Shown here: positions 31,483-41,080 of the stretch, in pieces | How the letters are laid out: each line of letters begins with the position of its first letter | Position numbering within the stretch: the first letter of the stretch is position 1 | Source: Dactylosporangium sp. AC04546 | GTDB lineage: Bacteria > Actinomycetota > Actinomycetes > Mycobacteriales > Micromonosporaceae | Assembly (NCBI RefSeq): GCF_022095675.1 | Contig: NZ_JAHYSG010000063.1 | Span: forward strand, 1 to 64,000 | Reading direction: 5' to 3' | DNA: 64,000 nt | Position numbers and translations under genes: made by a program | Notes under the pieces: model-generated | Told to the model about the DNA's origin: nothing | The model's input: the letters and a program-made list of their open reading frames with translations, nothing else | Databases searched by the model: none

Positions 31483-32292
31483 TCAGGCGACCGCGTGGCG
31501 GAGGGTGCCCGTGAAGGGTTGATGACCGGTCCGGGTGACCGTGCAGACGAAGCCACGGACCGCCACACCGGCGGCGCCGTTCTCGAACCACCACAAATAA
31601 CCCGAGGTGTACTGCGGGTCGGCGCCACCCAGCCAGGCGTTCGCGGCCGGCGGGCAGCGCTGATCGTTGAGGACGTCGACCTGCTCCAGGGTCGGGAGAG
31701 TCGAGAACTGGTTGGTCAGACTGTCGACCCGGGTGACCTCGTCGGTGTGCGGGCCCGAGCACGGGACCAGGGTCGCGCTGTGCAGGTCGGGGGTCTCGGC
31801 CAGGCAGGAGCCGACGACGAGGCGGGCGAACACCTCCGGGTGGTACGCGTTCTCGCCCACCGGAAGGGTCGTCGCCGGCGCCCACGGCAGCCTCCGGGGC
31901 GGTGCCGAAACCGGTGGTGCCGAAGCCGGGGCCGGGGCAGCTGCCGGAACGGTGGAAGCTGGAGCGGCCGCCGGGGATGAAACGAACACCGGCGGGGCGG
32001 CCGCCTGGTGGTCGCGGGAGACCGTCCGCAGCGCGCCCGCCGCTAACCCGCACAGCACCAGCGCCACCAGCATCCCCAGCACGGTCGTGACGCCGATCAG
32101 GATCGAGGCGGTCGGGGACCAGCGCGACACCCGCCGCCGCACGGCCGGGCGGGCAGGAGCGGGTGGGGTCCAGGCACGCCAAGGCGCCGGGCTGTACGCC
32201 GGCTGCGGCGAAGTGTGCCGCCGCATGTCATCCTCGCGGCGCTTCGCGGCCTCGACCCACTCCTGGTCGAAGACCACCTCGGGCTCCTCCAC
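31483..32292 (-). CDS. Single-pass membrane protein with septum-formation-like extracellular domain
   Basis: About 269 residues from GTG 32292 (VEEPEVVFDQEWVEAAKRRED); the frame stays open to 32442, overlapping the upstream gene, so the start is uncertain. A cytoplasmic Pro/Arg-rich stretch is followed by one TM helix (SPTASILIGVTTVLGMLVALVLCGLAAG), an Ala/Pro linker and a C-terminal extracellular domain with paired cysteines: VVGSCLAETPDLHSATLVPCSGPHTDEV and QRCPPAANAWLGG...RGFVCTVT. The CsxxHxxEV pattern resembles the Septum_form domain of actinobacteria. Role unknown. Confidence 0.78.
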   Translation of the reverse strand: MEEPEVVFDQEWVEAAKRREDDMRRHTSPQPAYSPAPWRAWTPPAPARPAVRRRVSRWSPTASILIGVTTVLGMLVALVLCGLAAGALRTVSRDHQAAAPPVFVSSPAAAPASTVPAAAPAPASAPPVSAPPRRLPWAPATTLPVGENAYHPEVFARLVVGSCLAETPDLHSATLVPCSGPHTDEVTRVDSLTNQFSTLPTLEQVDVLNDQRCPPAANAWLGGADPQYTSGYLWWFENGAAGVAVRGFVCTVTRTGHQPFTGTLRHAVA

Positions 32293-32413
32293 GGCCGCGA
32301 TGCTAGGGCCGATCTTGGCGCTCGTGGGGCCCGCCGGACCACTGTTCGTCTGGCGTTCAGGTCGCCGGCGCTGCAGGGCGAGCTTCGGCCGGGTGCTCGA
32401 CCGGCGCGGCGAC

Positions 32414-33415
32414 TCATTCGGTGATCTCGATCGGGACGCCACCGTTCGACAGGTTCGCGATCGCGACGCGCCCGTCGGCGACCACGGCCATCCAGGTCAG
32501 CAGCGTGGGGCCGAGCGGCGCCGTGGCGGGCACCTCGAAGCGCATCCGGAACGTCAGCGCGCTGTGGCGGGGGACGCTCTTCGCGGCGCAGTTCAGCCGG
32601 TACGTCGTCTTGAGGCCCGCGAGCGTTTGCTGGTAGGCGGGGCAGGGCTGGAGGCTGAACGCGCGAGGGAACGTGTTGCGCACGGTGACGTCATAGACGA
32701 GCGTCGTGCCGCGGCGCACCGACCCCGGGGCCGACATGGTGACGGTCAGGGGCGCGTTGATGATCGGCGCCTGGACGTACCACGGGCTCGCCGCGTAGCC
32801 GCACCCCGGCCCCAGGTCGACCGGCACCTCACGGCCGCCGGCGATGATCCGCGGATTCTGGTACCGCGGCGTGGCGCAGGACTCGGCCTGGACGTTGATC
32901 CGCCCGGGCTCCCCGGGGTCGAGCGTGGCGGGCGCCTGCTCGTAGCCGTGCGCGAGCGGCAGGCTGCCGGTCAGCGTCACGGACTGGCCGGTGGCGATGT
33001 CGGTGGCGACGATCGCGGACGAGCCGGTGATCGTGCACCGCGAGAAGCTCTGGTTGGCGAGCAGGACGGTCTGCGTGACGCCGGAGCGCTCCTGCCAGGT
33101 CGGGTGATCGAGGTCGGCATCCGTGCACGGCCGGGCGTCGGGCCGGGGGTCGCGCCGGTCGAGCTCGGGCAGCGTGGCGGGCTCGGCGACCCACTCGAAG
33201 ACCGTCTGCGCCGGCGGTGCGTCCCCGGTCAGCGGCCGGAGGATGGCGGCGCCCGCGAGCGCGACGACGACCGCGGTCGCGCTGAGGATGACGGTGTACC
33301 GCCGGCGCCGCCGCCGGCGGACCCCCGACTGCACGCGCTGCACCGGCTCGGCCCAGCCCACCTGCGCGTGCCGGCCGTCGGCGAGCTCCCGGCGCACGAG
33401 CTGCTCAATGTCCAT
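32414..33415 (-). CDS. Membrane partner of ECF sigma factor (anti-sigma-like)
   Basis: 333 residues from ATG 33415, overlapping the sigma-factor gene by 11 nt. A short cytoplasmic N-terminus (MDIEQLVRRELADGRHAQVGWAEPVQRV) precedes an Arg cluster (RRRRRRR) and one TM (YTVILSATAVVVALAGAAIL). The large outer domain (about 70-333) has two predicted beta domains (VTMSAPGSVRRGTTLVYDVTVRNTFPR; LTFRMRFEVPATAPLGPTLLTW). No zinc-finger anti-sigma motif is present. Position and coupling suggest it modulates the sigma factor, as usual for SigE-family pairs; inference. Confidence 0.8.
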   Translation of the reverse strand: MDIEQLVRRELADGRHAQVGWAEPVQRVQSGVRRRRRRRYTVILSATAVVVALAGAAILRPLTGDAPPAQTVFEWVAEPATLPELDRRDPRPDARPCTDADLDHPTWQERSGVTQTVLLANQSFSRCTITGSSAIVATDIATGQSVTLTGSLPLAHGYEQAPATLDPGEPGRINVQAESCATPRYQNPRIIAGGREVPVDLGPGCGYAASPWYVQAPIINAPLTVTMSAPGSVRRGTTLVYDVTVRNTFPRAFSLQPCPAYQQTLAGLKTTYRLNCAAKSVPRHSALTFRMRFEVPATAPLGPTLLTWMAVVADGRVAIANLSNGGVPIEITE

Positions 33416-33902
33416 CGGCCGCCGCCTCCATCCGCATGCTGTCGCGCAGCTTCTGCAGTGCGCGTGAGGTGTTGCTCTTGACGGCGCCGACGGAGCAGCC
33501 GAGCACCGCGGCCGTCTGCGCCTCCGACAGGTCGTCGTAGTACCGCAGGACAAGGGCCGTCCGCTGTTGCCGGGGCAATGCCCGAATGGCCTGCCAGAGC
33601 CCGTGGTCGGCCGGCTCGGGGTCGACGTGGACGACCTCGGGCACCCGGTCGGTCAGCCGCTCGCGGCGCAGGGCCCGGCGGCGGTTGAGGTACTGGTTGA
33701 CGATGATCCGCCGCACGTAGACGCCGGGCTCGTCGGTGCGCTGCACCCGCTTCCAGGCCATGCCGGTGCGCTCCAGCGCGTCCTGCACCAGGTCGGCCGC
33801 GAGCTGCTCGTCACCGCTGAGCAGATACGCGAAGCGCAGCAGCTCGCGGTGCCGGTCCCGCACGTACTCGGCGAAGGACGGCGGCGCTTCCCAGCTCGGC
33901 AT
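33405..33902 (-). CDS. ECF RNA polymerase sigma factor, SigE-family type
   Basis: 165 residues from ATG 33902. Region 2: FAEYVRDRHRELLRFAYLLSGDEQLAADLVQDALERTGMAWKRV with the core-binding DLVQDAL. Region 4: ALPRQQRTALVLRYYDDLSEAQTAAVLGCSVGAVKSNTSRALQKLR. The YVRRIIVNQYLNRRR linker is typical of the SigE family of actinomycete ECF factors. It heads a two-gene unit with the overlapping membrane gene. An in-frame N-terminal extension is rejected, as it has no sigma motifs. Confidence 0.93.
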   Translation of the reverse strand: MPSWEAPPSFAEYVRDRHRELLRFAYLLSGDEQLAADLVQDALERTGMAWKRVQRTDEPGVYVRRIIVNQYLNRRRALRRERLTDRVPEVVHVDPEPADHGLWQAIRALPRQQRTALVLRYYDDLSEAQTAAVLGCSVGAVKSNTSRALQKLRDSMRMEAAADGH

Positions 33903-33943
33903 GCCCGAAGGACACCACAGCCGCCGGAAAGGTTGCGTCCCCT

Positions 33944-35284
33944 TTACGAGGCCGCGGGGATGCTGAACTCCGCGAGGAAGTGGTCCTTGCCGTGCTCCCA
34001 CGAGTCGAGCGCATGGTCGGCGAACGAGCGCATCGTCTCGCAGACCTCCTCGACGGGCTCCAGCAGCGTCAGCGTCTCCGGCTCCTCCAGCCCGACGATG
34101 ACCCGCGCCGACAGCCCCTGCCGGGCCAGCCGGAGCAGGTCGCGGGCCAGGTCCTGGACCAGGTACGGGCCGATCGTCGCGGACAGCCCCTTGACGGCGA
34201 TCTCGGCGCTGGCCCGGTCGAGGTCGGCCGCGGTCAGGCCGGACAGCAGGTCGTCGGCGGCGCGCCGGGCGGCCGGGTCGTAGGCGAGCCCGGTCCACAG
34301 CGCGGCGCCGGCGCCGAACCACGGCCACGGCGGCGCGTCCGCCAGCCGCAGCTCCAGCGTCCGGCGGACCCGCACGTGCGGCCAGACCTGGCTCAGGTGC
34401 AGCTCCCAGTCGGCGGGCGTCGGGTACGTACCGTCGCCGAAGCCGCGCTCGACCGCCTCCCGGAACGGGATCGGCGCGGCGGCGACGTGCGACCCGCCGA
34501 CGAGCCGGTAGATCATGGGCAGGCGCGCCGCCCAGTCGACGAGGTCGTCGATCCCGGCGCCGGCGTCGAGCGCGACGGCGAGCACGCCGCAGCGGCGCGG
34601 GTCGAAGTGTCTCCAGTACTGCATGCGCCGCGACATGACACCGGTCGGCGCACCGCCGGCGACCGGCGAGTCGACGAACAGCGCCGCGACGACCGGCGAC
34701 GCCCGCACGAGCAGGCGCAGCTTGTCCATCAGGTCCGCCGAGTCGGTGTAGTCGAGTGAGGTCTGTGCGGACAGCACCAGCCCCATGACCTCGTCGGCGT
34801 ACGCGCCGTCCGGCCCGAGACGGCCGAAGTAGTCGCGCATGACCTGCACGCGTGGCTTCGGGTTCCAGGCGATGCCGTCGGCCGCGGTGAACGGCACGAT
34901 CCCGCCGCTGAGCAGCGCGATCCCGTGCCGGTCGGCCAGCCCTGCGGCGAGCTGGAGGTGCGCGCGCACGTCGGCGACGGCCTCGGCGACCGTCGGGAAC
35001 GGCGGCGACGAGTACTCCAGCGCCCCGCCGGTCTCGAGTGTGAACTGCGCGCCGCCGGCGAGCTCGACGCCGATCGTCTGGGCGCCCTCCGTCAGCAGGC
35101 TGCCGCCGTACGTCCGGGCGACGTCGTCGAACAGCGCGGTCGCCTGCCCGTAGGTCGCGTTGCGGCGGCTACCGCGGTCGACCAGCCCGACCTCGACCTC
35201 CAGGCCGACGTGCTCCGCCCGCCCCGGCGGCGCCTCGAAAACCCCGCGTAAATCCGCAAGCCCTAACCTCTGCTGCCCTCTCAC
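33944..35284 (-). CDS. egtA: Glutamate-cysteine ligase, EgtA type
   Basis: 446 residues of the GCS2 family. VGLEVEVGLVD (substrate/Mg Glu pair), GAQFTLETGGALEYSSPPF, GIAWNPKPRVQVMRDYF, SAQTSLDYTDSADLMDKLRL and LELRLADAPPWPW are typical. It makes gamma-glutamylcysteine from Glu, Cys and ATP; in actinobacteria this feeds ergothioneine through EgtB-EgtE. None of those genes lies here, so it is an isolated copy. The extreme N-terminus (MRGQQRLGLADLRGVFEAPPGRAEHVG) fits, supporting this start. Confidence 0.88.
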   Translation of the reverse strand: MRGQQRLGLADLRGVFEAPPGRAEHVGLEVEVGLVDRGSRRNATYGQATALFDDVARTYGGSLLTEGAQTIGVELAGGAQFTLETGGALEYSSPPFPTVAEAVADVRAHLQLAAGLADRHGIALLSGGIVPFTAADGIAWNPKPRVQVMRDYFGRLGPDGAYADEVMGLVLSAQTSLDYTDSADLMDKLRLLVRASPVVAALFVDSPVAGGAPTGVMSRRMQYWRHFDPRRCGVLAVALDAGAGIDDLVDWAARLPMIYRLVGGSHVAAAPIPFREAVERGFGDGTYPTPADWELHLSQVWPHVRVRRTLELRLADAPPWPWFGAGAALWTGLAYDPAARRAADDLLSGLTAADLDRASAEIAVKGLSATIGPYLVQDLARDLLRLARQGLSARVIVGLEEPETLTLLEPVEEVCETMRSFADHALDSWEHGKDHFLAEFSIPAAS

Positions 35285-35585
35285 GAGGCCCTCCAGCGAC
35301 GTCTGCCCACGTCTGAAAAACGCTCATGGTAATCGAACGAACGTCGGAACGTAATCGTCGTCGCGGGGGACCCTCCGCAGGACAGTGGAGGATGCGTTGC
35401 AAGAAATCGGGCAAGAGTCGCAATTAATTGGCGGGACCTTGTGCAAAGCCGTGTGGCGGTCCTACTGTCACCTCACCTCATGGCGTCCGCCAAAGCCTCG
35501 AGCGTCTGACACCCCGCACGACGTTCTGACGTTCCGCCAACTCGATGCGTCTCGGCGTCCGCCGTCCCGAGAGAAACGAGTCACG
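35285..35585. promoter_or_regulatory. Intergenic promoter region of the GH87-like gene
   Basis: 301 bp separate the divergent egtA and GH87-like genes, with no credible ORF. TTGTGC (35439-35444) and TACTGT (35463-35468) at 18-bp spacing form a possible promoter for the rightward gene, giving a leader of about 110 nt. The region 35395-35450 is AT-richer than average. Confidence 0.35.
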
Positions 35586-37613
35586 ATGTCACGGAGCATC
35601 ACTGGAGCACCATCACGGTGGTCCGCTGCGGCGACCGCGGCCGCCGTTGGCCTCGGCGTCCTTGTCGCCGGTGGCACCGCCGCTCACGCCGCGCCGTCCG
35701 CTACGGCGGTGACGCGGGCCGCGCTCGATCCGGCACTCGTCGCCGGGCGGGGGGCGAGCGTGGACTTCGTCGAACAGGAAGCCGAGAACGCCAAGACCAA
35801 CGGCGTCGTCATCGGCCCGGACCGCACCGCCTACACCCTGCCCGCGGAGGCGTCCGGCCGTAGCGCGGTCAAGCTCACGCCCGGTCAGTGGGTGGAGTTC
35901 ACGCTGCCCAAGGCCGCCAATGCGATCACGGTGCGGTACAGCATCCCGGACGCGCCGAACGGTGGCGGCATCACCGCGCCGCTCAACGTGTCGGTCAACG
36001 GCGGTCAGACCAAGACCATGACGCTGACCTCGCAGTACTCCTGGCTCTACAACCAGTACCCGTTCACCAACGACCCCAACGCCGACCTGCTGCACCCGGA
36101 CTGGTGGATCACCGAGTGCGGCTGCGTGCCGGCGGCCACCACGCCGACGCCGCAGATCACCAAGCCGTTCCGGCCCTTCCACTTCTACGACGAGCAGCGG
36201 CTGCTGCTCGGCAAGACGTACAAGGCCGGCGACAAGGTCAAGCTGCAGGTCCCGGGCAAGAGCAACGCCGCCTGGACGGTCATCGACCTGCTGGACTCCG
36301 AGCTCGTCGGGGCCCCGAAGGTCAACCTGCTCGCGGCGAACGTGCTGTTCTTCGGCGCCGACCCGACCGGCCGGCGCGAGTCGTCCGACGCGTTCGACAT
36401 GGCGATCGCGTTCGCGAAGGCGTTCCGGCTGAAGGTGTACGTCCCGCCGGGCACGTACCAGGTCAACCGCCACATCGTCGTCGACAACGTGACGATCGAG
36501 GGCGCCGGCAACTGGTACACCATCATCAAGGGCAAGGAAGTCGCGCTCTCCGAGCCGGCCCCCGACCAGTCGATCCACACCGGCGTCGGGTTCTACGGCA
36601 AGTACGCCAAGGACGGCGGCAGCAACAACGTCCACCTGTCCGGCTTCTCGATCATCGGTGACGTGCGCGAGCGCATCGACACCGACCAGGTCAACGGCGT
36701 CGGCGGCGCGATGAGCAACTCGACCATCGACGGGCTCTACATCCAGCACACCAAGGTCGGCCTGTGGTTCGACGGCCCGATGACCAACACCCACGTGAAG
36801 AACGTGACGGTCGTCGACCAGATCGCGGACGGCCTGAACTTCCACACCGGCGTCACCAACTCCAGCGTCACGAACAGCTTCTGGCGCAACACCGGTGACG
36901 ACGCGCTGGCGATGTGGTCGGAGAAGACGGTCAACGCGAACAACACGTTCGACCGCAACACGATCCAGACCCCGACGCTGGCCAACGGCATCGCCATCTA
37001 CGGCGGCAAGGACATCACGGTCTCGAACAACCTGGTGGCCGACCCGATCCGCGAGGGCAGCGCCCTGCACCTCGGCACCCGCTTCGGCGCCGAGCCGTTC
37101 AGCGGCACGATCAACATCACCAACAACACCACGGTCCGGGCCGGCACCTACGAGCTCAACTGGAACATCGGCCTGGGCGCGCTCTGGCTGTTCGCGCTGG
37201 AGAAGAACCTCGACGCGAACGTCCAGGTCGTCGGCGACCACTTCCTCGACAACACCTACAACGCGATCATGTTCGTCGCCGACTGGCCGGTGAAGGACCT
37301 GTACTCGATCACGAACGTGCACTTCAAGAACGTTCGCGTCGACGGCACCGGTACCTCGGTGGTCAGCGCCCGCGCCGCGGGTTCGGCGACGTTCGAGAAC
37401 GTGGACGCCCGCAACGTCGGCGCCGTCGGCGTCAACAACTGCGGTACGTTCCACTTCACCCCGGCCGGCTCGGAGTTCTCCCTGACCGACCTGGGCGGCA
37501 ACGACGGCGGCGGCACCACGGGCCCGTGGCTCGCCCCGTGGGAACTGCCGAACACCATCACCTGCGACGACCGCCCGCCGGTCGTCGTCCCCCCGGCCCC
37601 CGCGCCGTGGTGA
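35586..37613 (+). CDS. Secreted GH87-like (mycodextranase/alpha-1,3-glucanase) beta-helix protein
   Basis: 675 residues from ATG 35586. Signal peptide to about residue 36 (GGTAAHAAPS). A CBM-like beta-sandwich (about 60-245: VDFVEQEAENAKTNG, GQWVEFTLPKAANAITVRYSIPDAP) is followed by a right-handed beta-helix (about 250-640) starting LFFGADPTGRRESSDAFDMAIAFAKAF, VYVPPGTYQVNRHIVVDNVTIEGAGNWYT. Acidic residues lie in NTGDDALAMWSEKT. The combination matches GH87 enzymes that cut alpha-1,3-glucan of fungal walls, or nigeran. A Pro-rich tail ends the protein. Family placement is by recall; substrate inferred. A strong terminator follows. Confidence 0.8.
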   Translation: MSRSITGAPSRWSAAATAAAVGLGVLVAGGTAAHAAPSATAVTRAALDPALVAGRGASVDFVEQEAENAKTNGVVIGPDRTAYTLPAEASGRSAVKLTPGQWVEFTLPKAANAITVRYSIPDAPNGGGITAPLNVSVNGGQTKTMTLTSQYSWLYNQYPFTNDPNADLLHPDWWITECGCVPAATTPTPQITKPFRPFHFYDEQRLLLGKTYKAGDKVKLQVPGKSNAAWTVIDLLDSELVGAPKVNLLAANVLFFGADPTGRRESSDAFDMAIAFAKAFRLKVYVPPGTYQVNRHIVVDNVTIEGAGNWYTIIKGKEVALSEPAPDQSIHTGVGFYGKYAKDGGSNNVHLSGFSIIGDVRERIDTDQVNGVGGAMSNSTIDGLYIQHTKVGLWFDGPMTNTHVKNVTVVDQIADGLNFHTGVTNSSVTNSFWRNTGDDALAMWSEKTVNANNTFDRNTIQTPTLANGIAIYGGKDITVSNNLVADPIREGSALHLGTRFGAEPFSGTINITNNTTVRAGTYELNWNIGLGALWLFALEKNLDANVQVVGDHFLDNTYNAIMFVADWPVKDLYSITNVHFKNVRVDGTGTSVVSARAAGSATFENVDARNVGAVGVNNCGTFHFTPAGSEFSLTDLGGNDGGGTTGPWLAPWELPNTITCDDRPPVVVPPAPAPW

Positions 37614-37628
37614 TCAAGCAGTAGGAAG

Positions 37629-37657
37629 GGCGCCCGGGTTCACCCGGGCGCCTTTTT
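37629..37657 (+). terminator. Rho-independent terminator after GH87-like gene
   Basis: GGCGCCCGGG-TTCA-CCCGGGCGCC followed by TTTTT, 16 bp after the stop at 37613. Classic 10-bp stem, tetraloop and T-tract. Confidence 0.95.
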
Positions 37658-37833
37658 CTTTCCCCGACGTCAGCGGAGCCGCGGCTGGCCGACGTCCTCG
37701 GGCCGGATGGGGGATCGTGGTGGGGTGCGGCTGACCGACTACACGGAACTGCCGAAACGAGCCGGCGTGAGCCCGCGCCGGCCGGGGTGCCGCCTCGGGC
37801 ACGCCGTTCCTGCTTCGGTGTCCGGGTGGCACG

Positions 37834-38193
37834 GTGCCCGCGGTGGTCGAAGGGGCCGCGGCGCTCCTGGAGCGCCACCGCGGCCGGATCGGGATCGGCG
37901 AGTTGTCCGAGCAGCTCGGATACGGCCGCCAGCACGTGCACCGCGAGGTCGCCCGGCACCTGGGCCTGCCACCACAAACCCTCGCCCGGCTGCTGCGCTT
38001 CCGGGCCGCCGCGGCCGCGAGCGGCGGGCTGGCCGGTGCGACGATCGAGCGCCCGGTCGCCCCGCAGCACGGCACGCGGGCCGGCTGGATCCTCGACCCG
38101 TTCGGTCACCGCTGGAACATCCAGAGCGTCGTGGCCGAACTGAGCGCCGACGAGCTCCGTGAAGAGGTTGGAGACAGCTACCAGATCACGTAA
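37834..38193 (+). pseudogene. Chimeric fragment: half AraC HTH joined to a PhnB/VOC C-terminus
   Basis: 119 codons, GTG start. Residues about 5-60 (ALLERHRGRIGIGELSEQLGYGRQHVHREVARHLGLPPQTLARLLRF) are the first HTH of an AraC regulator without sensor domain and without the second HTH. Residues about 72-112 (ERPVAPQHGTRAGWILDPFGHRWNI, then a short ELSADELREE tail) are the last strand and tail of a PhnB-type glyoxalase-fold protein. Neither half is complete, so I read it as a deletion fusion of two neighbouring genes. In-frame sequence opens only from 37771. A functional small DNA-binding protein cannot be excluded. Confidence 0.65.
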
Positions 38194-38276
38194 TTCGCGT
38201 TTCCCGTCCGTTCATCCAGGGTCACCATTTTCCCCTATGCTCCGGCGGTCCTGCTCTTCCTTTACGGAGGCTCAGC

Positions 38277-41072
38277 TTGATACGCCGAAGGATTGTCAGC
38301 GCGCTTGGCGTGCTGGTGGTGGGCGGTGTGGGGGCGTTAACAGCGCAAACCACCGCATTCGCCGCGGAAACCCCGTTCATCAGCGAAATTCACTACGACA
38401 ATGCTGGCACCGACTCGGGTGAGAGCATCGAGATCGAGGCGCCCGCCGGGTTCGACCTGACCGGCTGGCAGATCGTTCTCTACAACGGCAACGGCGGCGC
38501 GCCGTACAACACCCGTACGCTTTCCGGTCTCGTGCCGGACGCGGGCGTGGTCGTCGCGACCTACCCCGTCGACGGGATCCAGAACGGGTCGCCGGACGGG
38601 ATCGCGCTCGTCCGTGCCGACGGCACCGTGGCGGAGTTCCTCACCTACGAGGGCACCTTCGTCGCGGTCGGCGGGCCGGCCAACGGCCTGACGGGAACCG
38701 ACATCGGCGTCGCCGAGAGCGCCACCACCCCGGTGGGGCTCAGCCTGCAGAAGGTCGGCGGCGTCTGGAAGGAGCCGGCGGCCAGCACGTTCGGCGTCCG
38801 GAACAAGGCCGCCGACCCCGACCCGGACCCGGAGCCGACGGGCTGCGACTCGCTCGTCGTCAACCGCACGATCGCCGAGGTCCAGGGGACCGGCGCGGCC
38901 ACCCCGCTCGCCGGCACCCGCGTCGTGGTCGAGGGCGTCGTGACGGCCGACCACCGGACCGGCGGGTACAACGGCATCGTCATCCAGACGGAGGGCACCG
39001 GTGGCCAGGTGCCGGCCGCCGGCAAGGCGTCGGACGGCATCTTCGTCTACCTGACCGGCAACACCGCACTCCACCCGTCGGTGGCGCTCGGCGATCGCGT
39101 GAAGGTCGGCGGTACCCCGAGCGAGTTCAACGGCCTGACCGAGCTGACCATCGGCGCCAAGAGCGACGTCCAGGTCTGCGCGCAGGGCGTGGCCCTGCCG
39201 GCGCCGGCTCCGCTGAGCCTCCCGCTCGACGAGGCCGGGCGCGAGTCGGTCGAGTCGATGCTGGTCGCGCCGATCGGCCAGTACACCGTCTCCGAGGTGT
39301 ACAACACCAACCGGTACGGCGAGGTCGTCCTGGCCGCCGGTGACAAGGCCCTGCCGATCGCGACCGACCTGGCCCGCCCGGGCACCCCGGAGGCCCAGCA
39401 GGTCGCGGCCGACAACAAGCTGCGCCGGCTGCTGGTCGACGACGGCAAGACGACGAACCTGTCGTCGGCCGGCCTGATGCCGCCGTACTTCTCGCCGGCC
39501 AACCCGCTGCGCGTCGGCGACTCGGTCGAGTCGTTCGGACCGAGCGTGCTGTCGTACGGCTTCAACGAGTGGCGCCTGCAGCCGACGGTGCCGATCGACG
39601 CGGCCACCCCGCCGGCCGCCCGGACCACGTTCAAGGTCACCAACCCGCGCACCGCCGGGCCGCAGCCCGTCGGCGGCGACCTGAAGCTGGCCAGCTTCAA
39701 CGTCCTCAACTACTTCGTCCACTTCGGCGGCGACGCCCGCGGCGCGGACGACGAGGCCGGCCTGGCCAAGCAGGAGGCCAAGATCGTCGCCGCGATCAAC
39801 TCGCTCGGCGCCGACGTGGTCGCCCTGGAGGAGATCGAGAACTCGATCCGCTTCAACCCCGATGACCCGCAGCAGGCGCTCAAGCGCCTGGTCGGCGCGC
39901 TGAACGCGGCCGCCGGCGCGGGCACCTGGGACTACGTCCGCTACCCGGCGGCGCTCCCGCCCGCCGCGCAGCAGGACTTCATCACCACGGCGATCATCTT
40001 CAAGCCGGCCAAGGTCACCCCGGTCGGCGAGTCGAAGGCGCTCAACGACGAGACGGTGTGGTTCAACGCCCGCGAGCCGATCGCGCAGACCTTCAAGGCC
40101 GGTCTGCTCACGTTCACGGTCGTGGCCAACCACCTCAAGTCCAAGAGCACCTCGGACGCGGCGGTCGGCGACAACGCCGACAAGGGCGACGGCCAGGGCG
40201 CGTTCAACGGCGACCGGGTGCGTCAGGCCCGGTCGCTGGTCGGCTTCGTCAACGGGCTGAAGGCGTCCAGCGGCAGCGACGACGTGTTGCTGCTCGGCGA
40301 CTTCAACGCCTACACGCACGAGGACCCGATGCAGGTCCTGTACGACGCGTCGTACAAGGACCTGAACACCACCGGCAAGGCGACCTACGTCTTCGGCGGT
40401 GAGTCCGGTTCGCTGGACCACGCGGTCGCCAGCCCGTCGCTCGCCGCCCGCGTCACGGGTGTCGACGTCTGGCAGATCAACTCGCATGAGTCGTTCGCGT
40501 TCGAGTACGACGGCAACCCGGCGTTCTACGCGCCGAACCCGTACCGCGCGAGCGACCACAACCCGATCGTGGTCGGCATCAGCGTCCCGACGTGCGCCCG
40601 GGTCATCACCGGCCGCTACGCGGGCCCGCTGACCGTCACCTCGGGTATCACCTGCCTCGACAACGCGACCGTCGCCGGCCCGGTGACCGTCGCGGCCGGC
40701 GCCTCGCTCGTGGCGACCGGCGGCAGCATCGCCGGCCCGGTCACGGCGCTCGGCGCGGCCCAGGTCACCATCTCCGGCACCACGATCTACGGTCCGGTGA
40801 CGGTGACCGGCGCGACCGGCACGGTGACCATCGAGAACGCTCGCATCACCGGCCCGGTGACGATCAGCGGCAACAAGACGGTCGAGCTCGACGGCACGAC
40901 GGTGTCCGGCCCGCTGACCGTGCTGTCCAACACCGGCGGCAAGTCGGTCGTCGTCTCCGGCAACACGGTGAACGGCCCGCTGTCCTGCGTCGGCAACGAC
41001 CCGGCGCCGGTCAACAACGGAGCGAAGAACACGGTGCGCGGCCCGGCGACGGGTCAGTGCGCGAAGCTGTAA
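38277..41072 (+). CDS. Secreted ExeM/NucH-type nuclease with lamin-tail domain and beta-solenoid C-terminus
   Basis: 931 residues, TTG start with ACGGAGG upstream. Signal peptide to about 30 (TTAFAAE). A lamin-tail-like domain (about 32-185; FISEIHYDNAGTDSGESIEIEAP) is followed by an OB-type segment (about 195-310; VQGTGAATPLAGTRVVVEGVVTAD) and an endonuclease/exonuclease/phosphatase domain (about 465-770) with KLASFNVLNYF, ALEEIEN, LLGDFNAYTHEDP, LDHAVASP and ASDHNPIVV. All metal and catalytic residues are present, so it should degrade extracellular DNA. Residues about 780-925 are GPVTV-type repeats every 18-22 residues. Terminator at 41081. Confidence 0.9.
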   Translation: MIRRRIVSALGVLVVGGVGALTAQTTAFAAETPFISEIHYDNAGTDSGESIEIEAPAGFDLTGWQIVLYNGNGGAPYNTRTLSGLVPDAGVVVATYPVDGIQNGSPDGIALVRADGTVAEFLTYEGTFVAVGGPANGLTGTDIGVAESATTPVGLSLQKVGGVWKEPAASTFGVRNKAADPDPDPEPTGCDSLVVNRTIAEVQGTGAATPLAGTRVVVEGVVTADHRTGGYNGIVIQTEGTGGQVPAAGKASDGIFVYLTGNTALHPSVALGDRVKVGGTPSEFNGLTELTIGAKSDVQVCAQGVALPAPAPLSLPLDEAGRESVESMLVAPIGQYTVSEVYNTNRYGEVVLAAGDKALPIATDLARPGTPEAQQVAADNKLRRLLVDDGKTTNLSSAGLMPPYFSPANPLRVGDSVESFGPSVLSYGFNEWRLQPTVPIDAATPPAARTTFKVTNPRTAGPQPVGGDLKLASFNVLNYFVHFGGDARGADDEAGLAKQEAKIVAAINSLGADVVALEEIENSIRFNPDDPQQALKRLVGALNAAAGAGTWDYVRYPAALPPAAQQDFITTAIIFKPAKVTPVGESKALNDETVWFNAREPIAQTFKAGLLTFTVVANHLKSKSTSDAAVGDNADKGDGQGAFNGDRVRQARSLVGFVNGLKASSGSDDVLLLGDFNAYTHEDPMQVLYDASYKDLNTTGKATYVFGGESGSLDHAVASPSLAARVTGVDVWQINSHESFAFEYDGNPAFYAPNPYRASDHNPIVVGISVPTCARVITGRYAGPLTVTSGITCLDNATVAGPVTVAAGASLVATGGSIAGPVTALGAAQVTISGTTIYGPVTVTGATGTVTIENARITGPVTISGNKTVELDGTTVSGPLTVLSNTGGKSVVVSGNTVNGPLSCVGNDPAPVNNGAKNTVRGPATGQCAKL

Positions 41073-41080
41073 AAGCAAGT

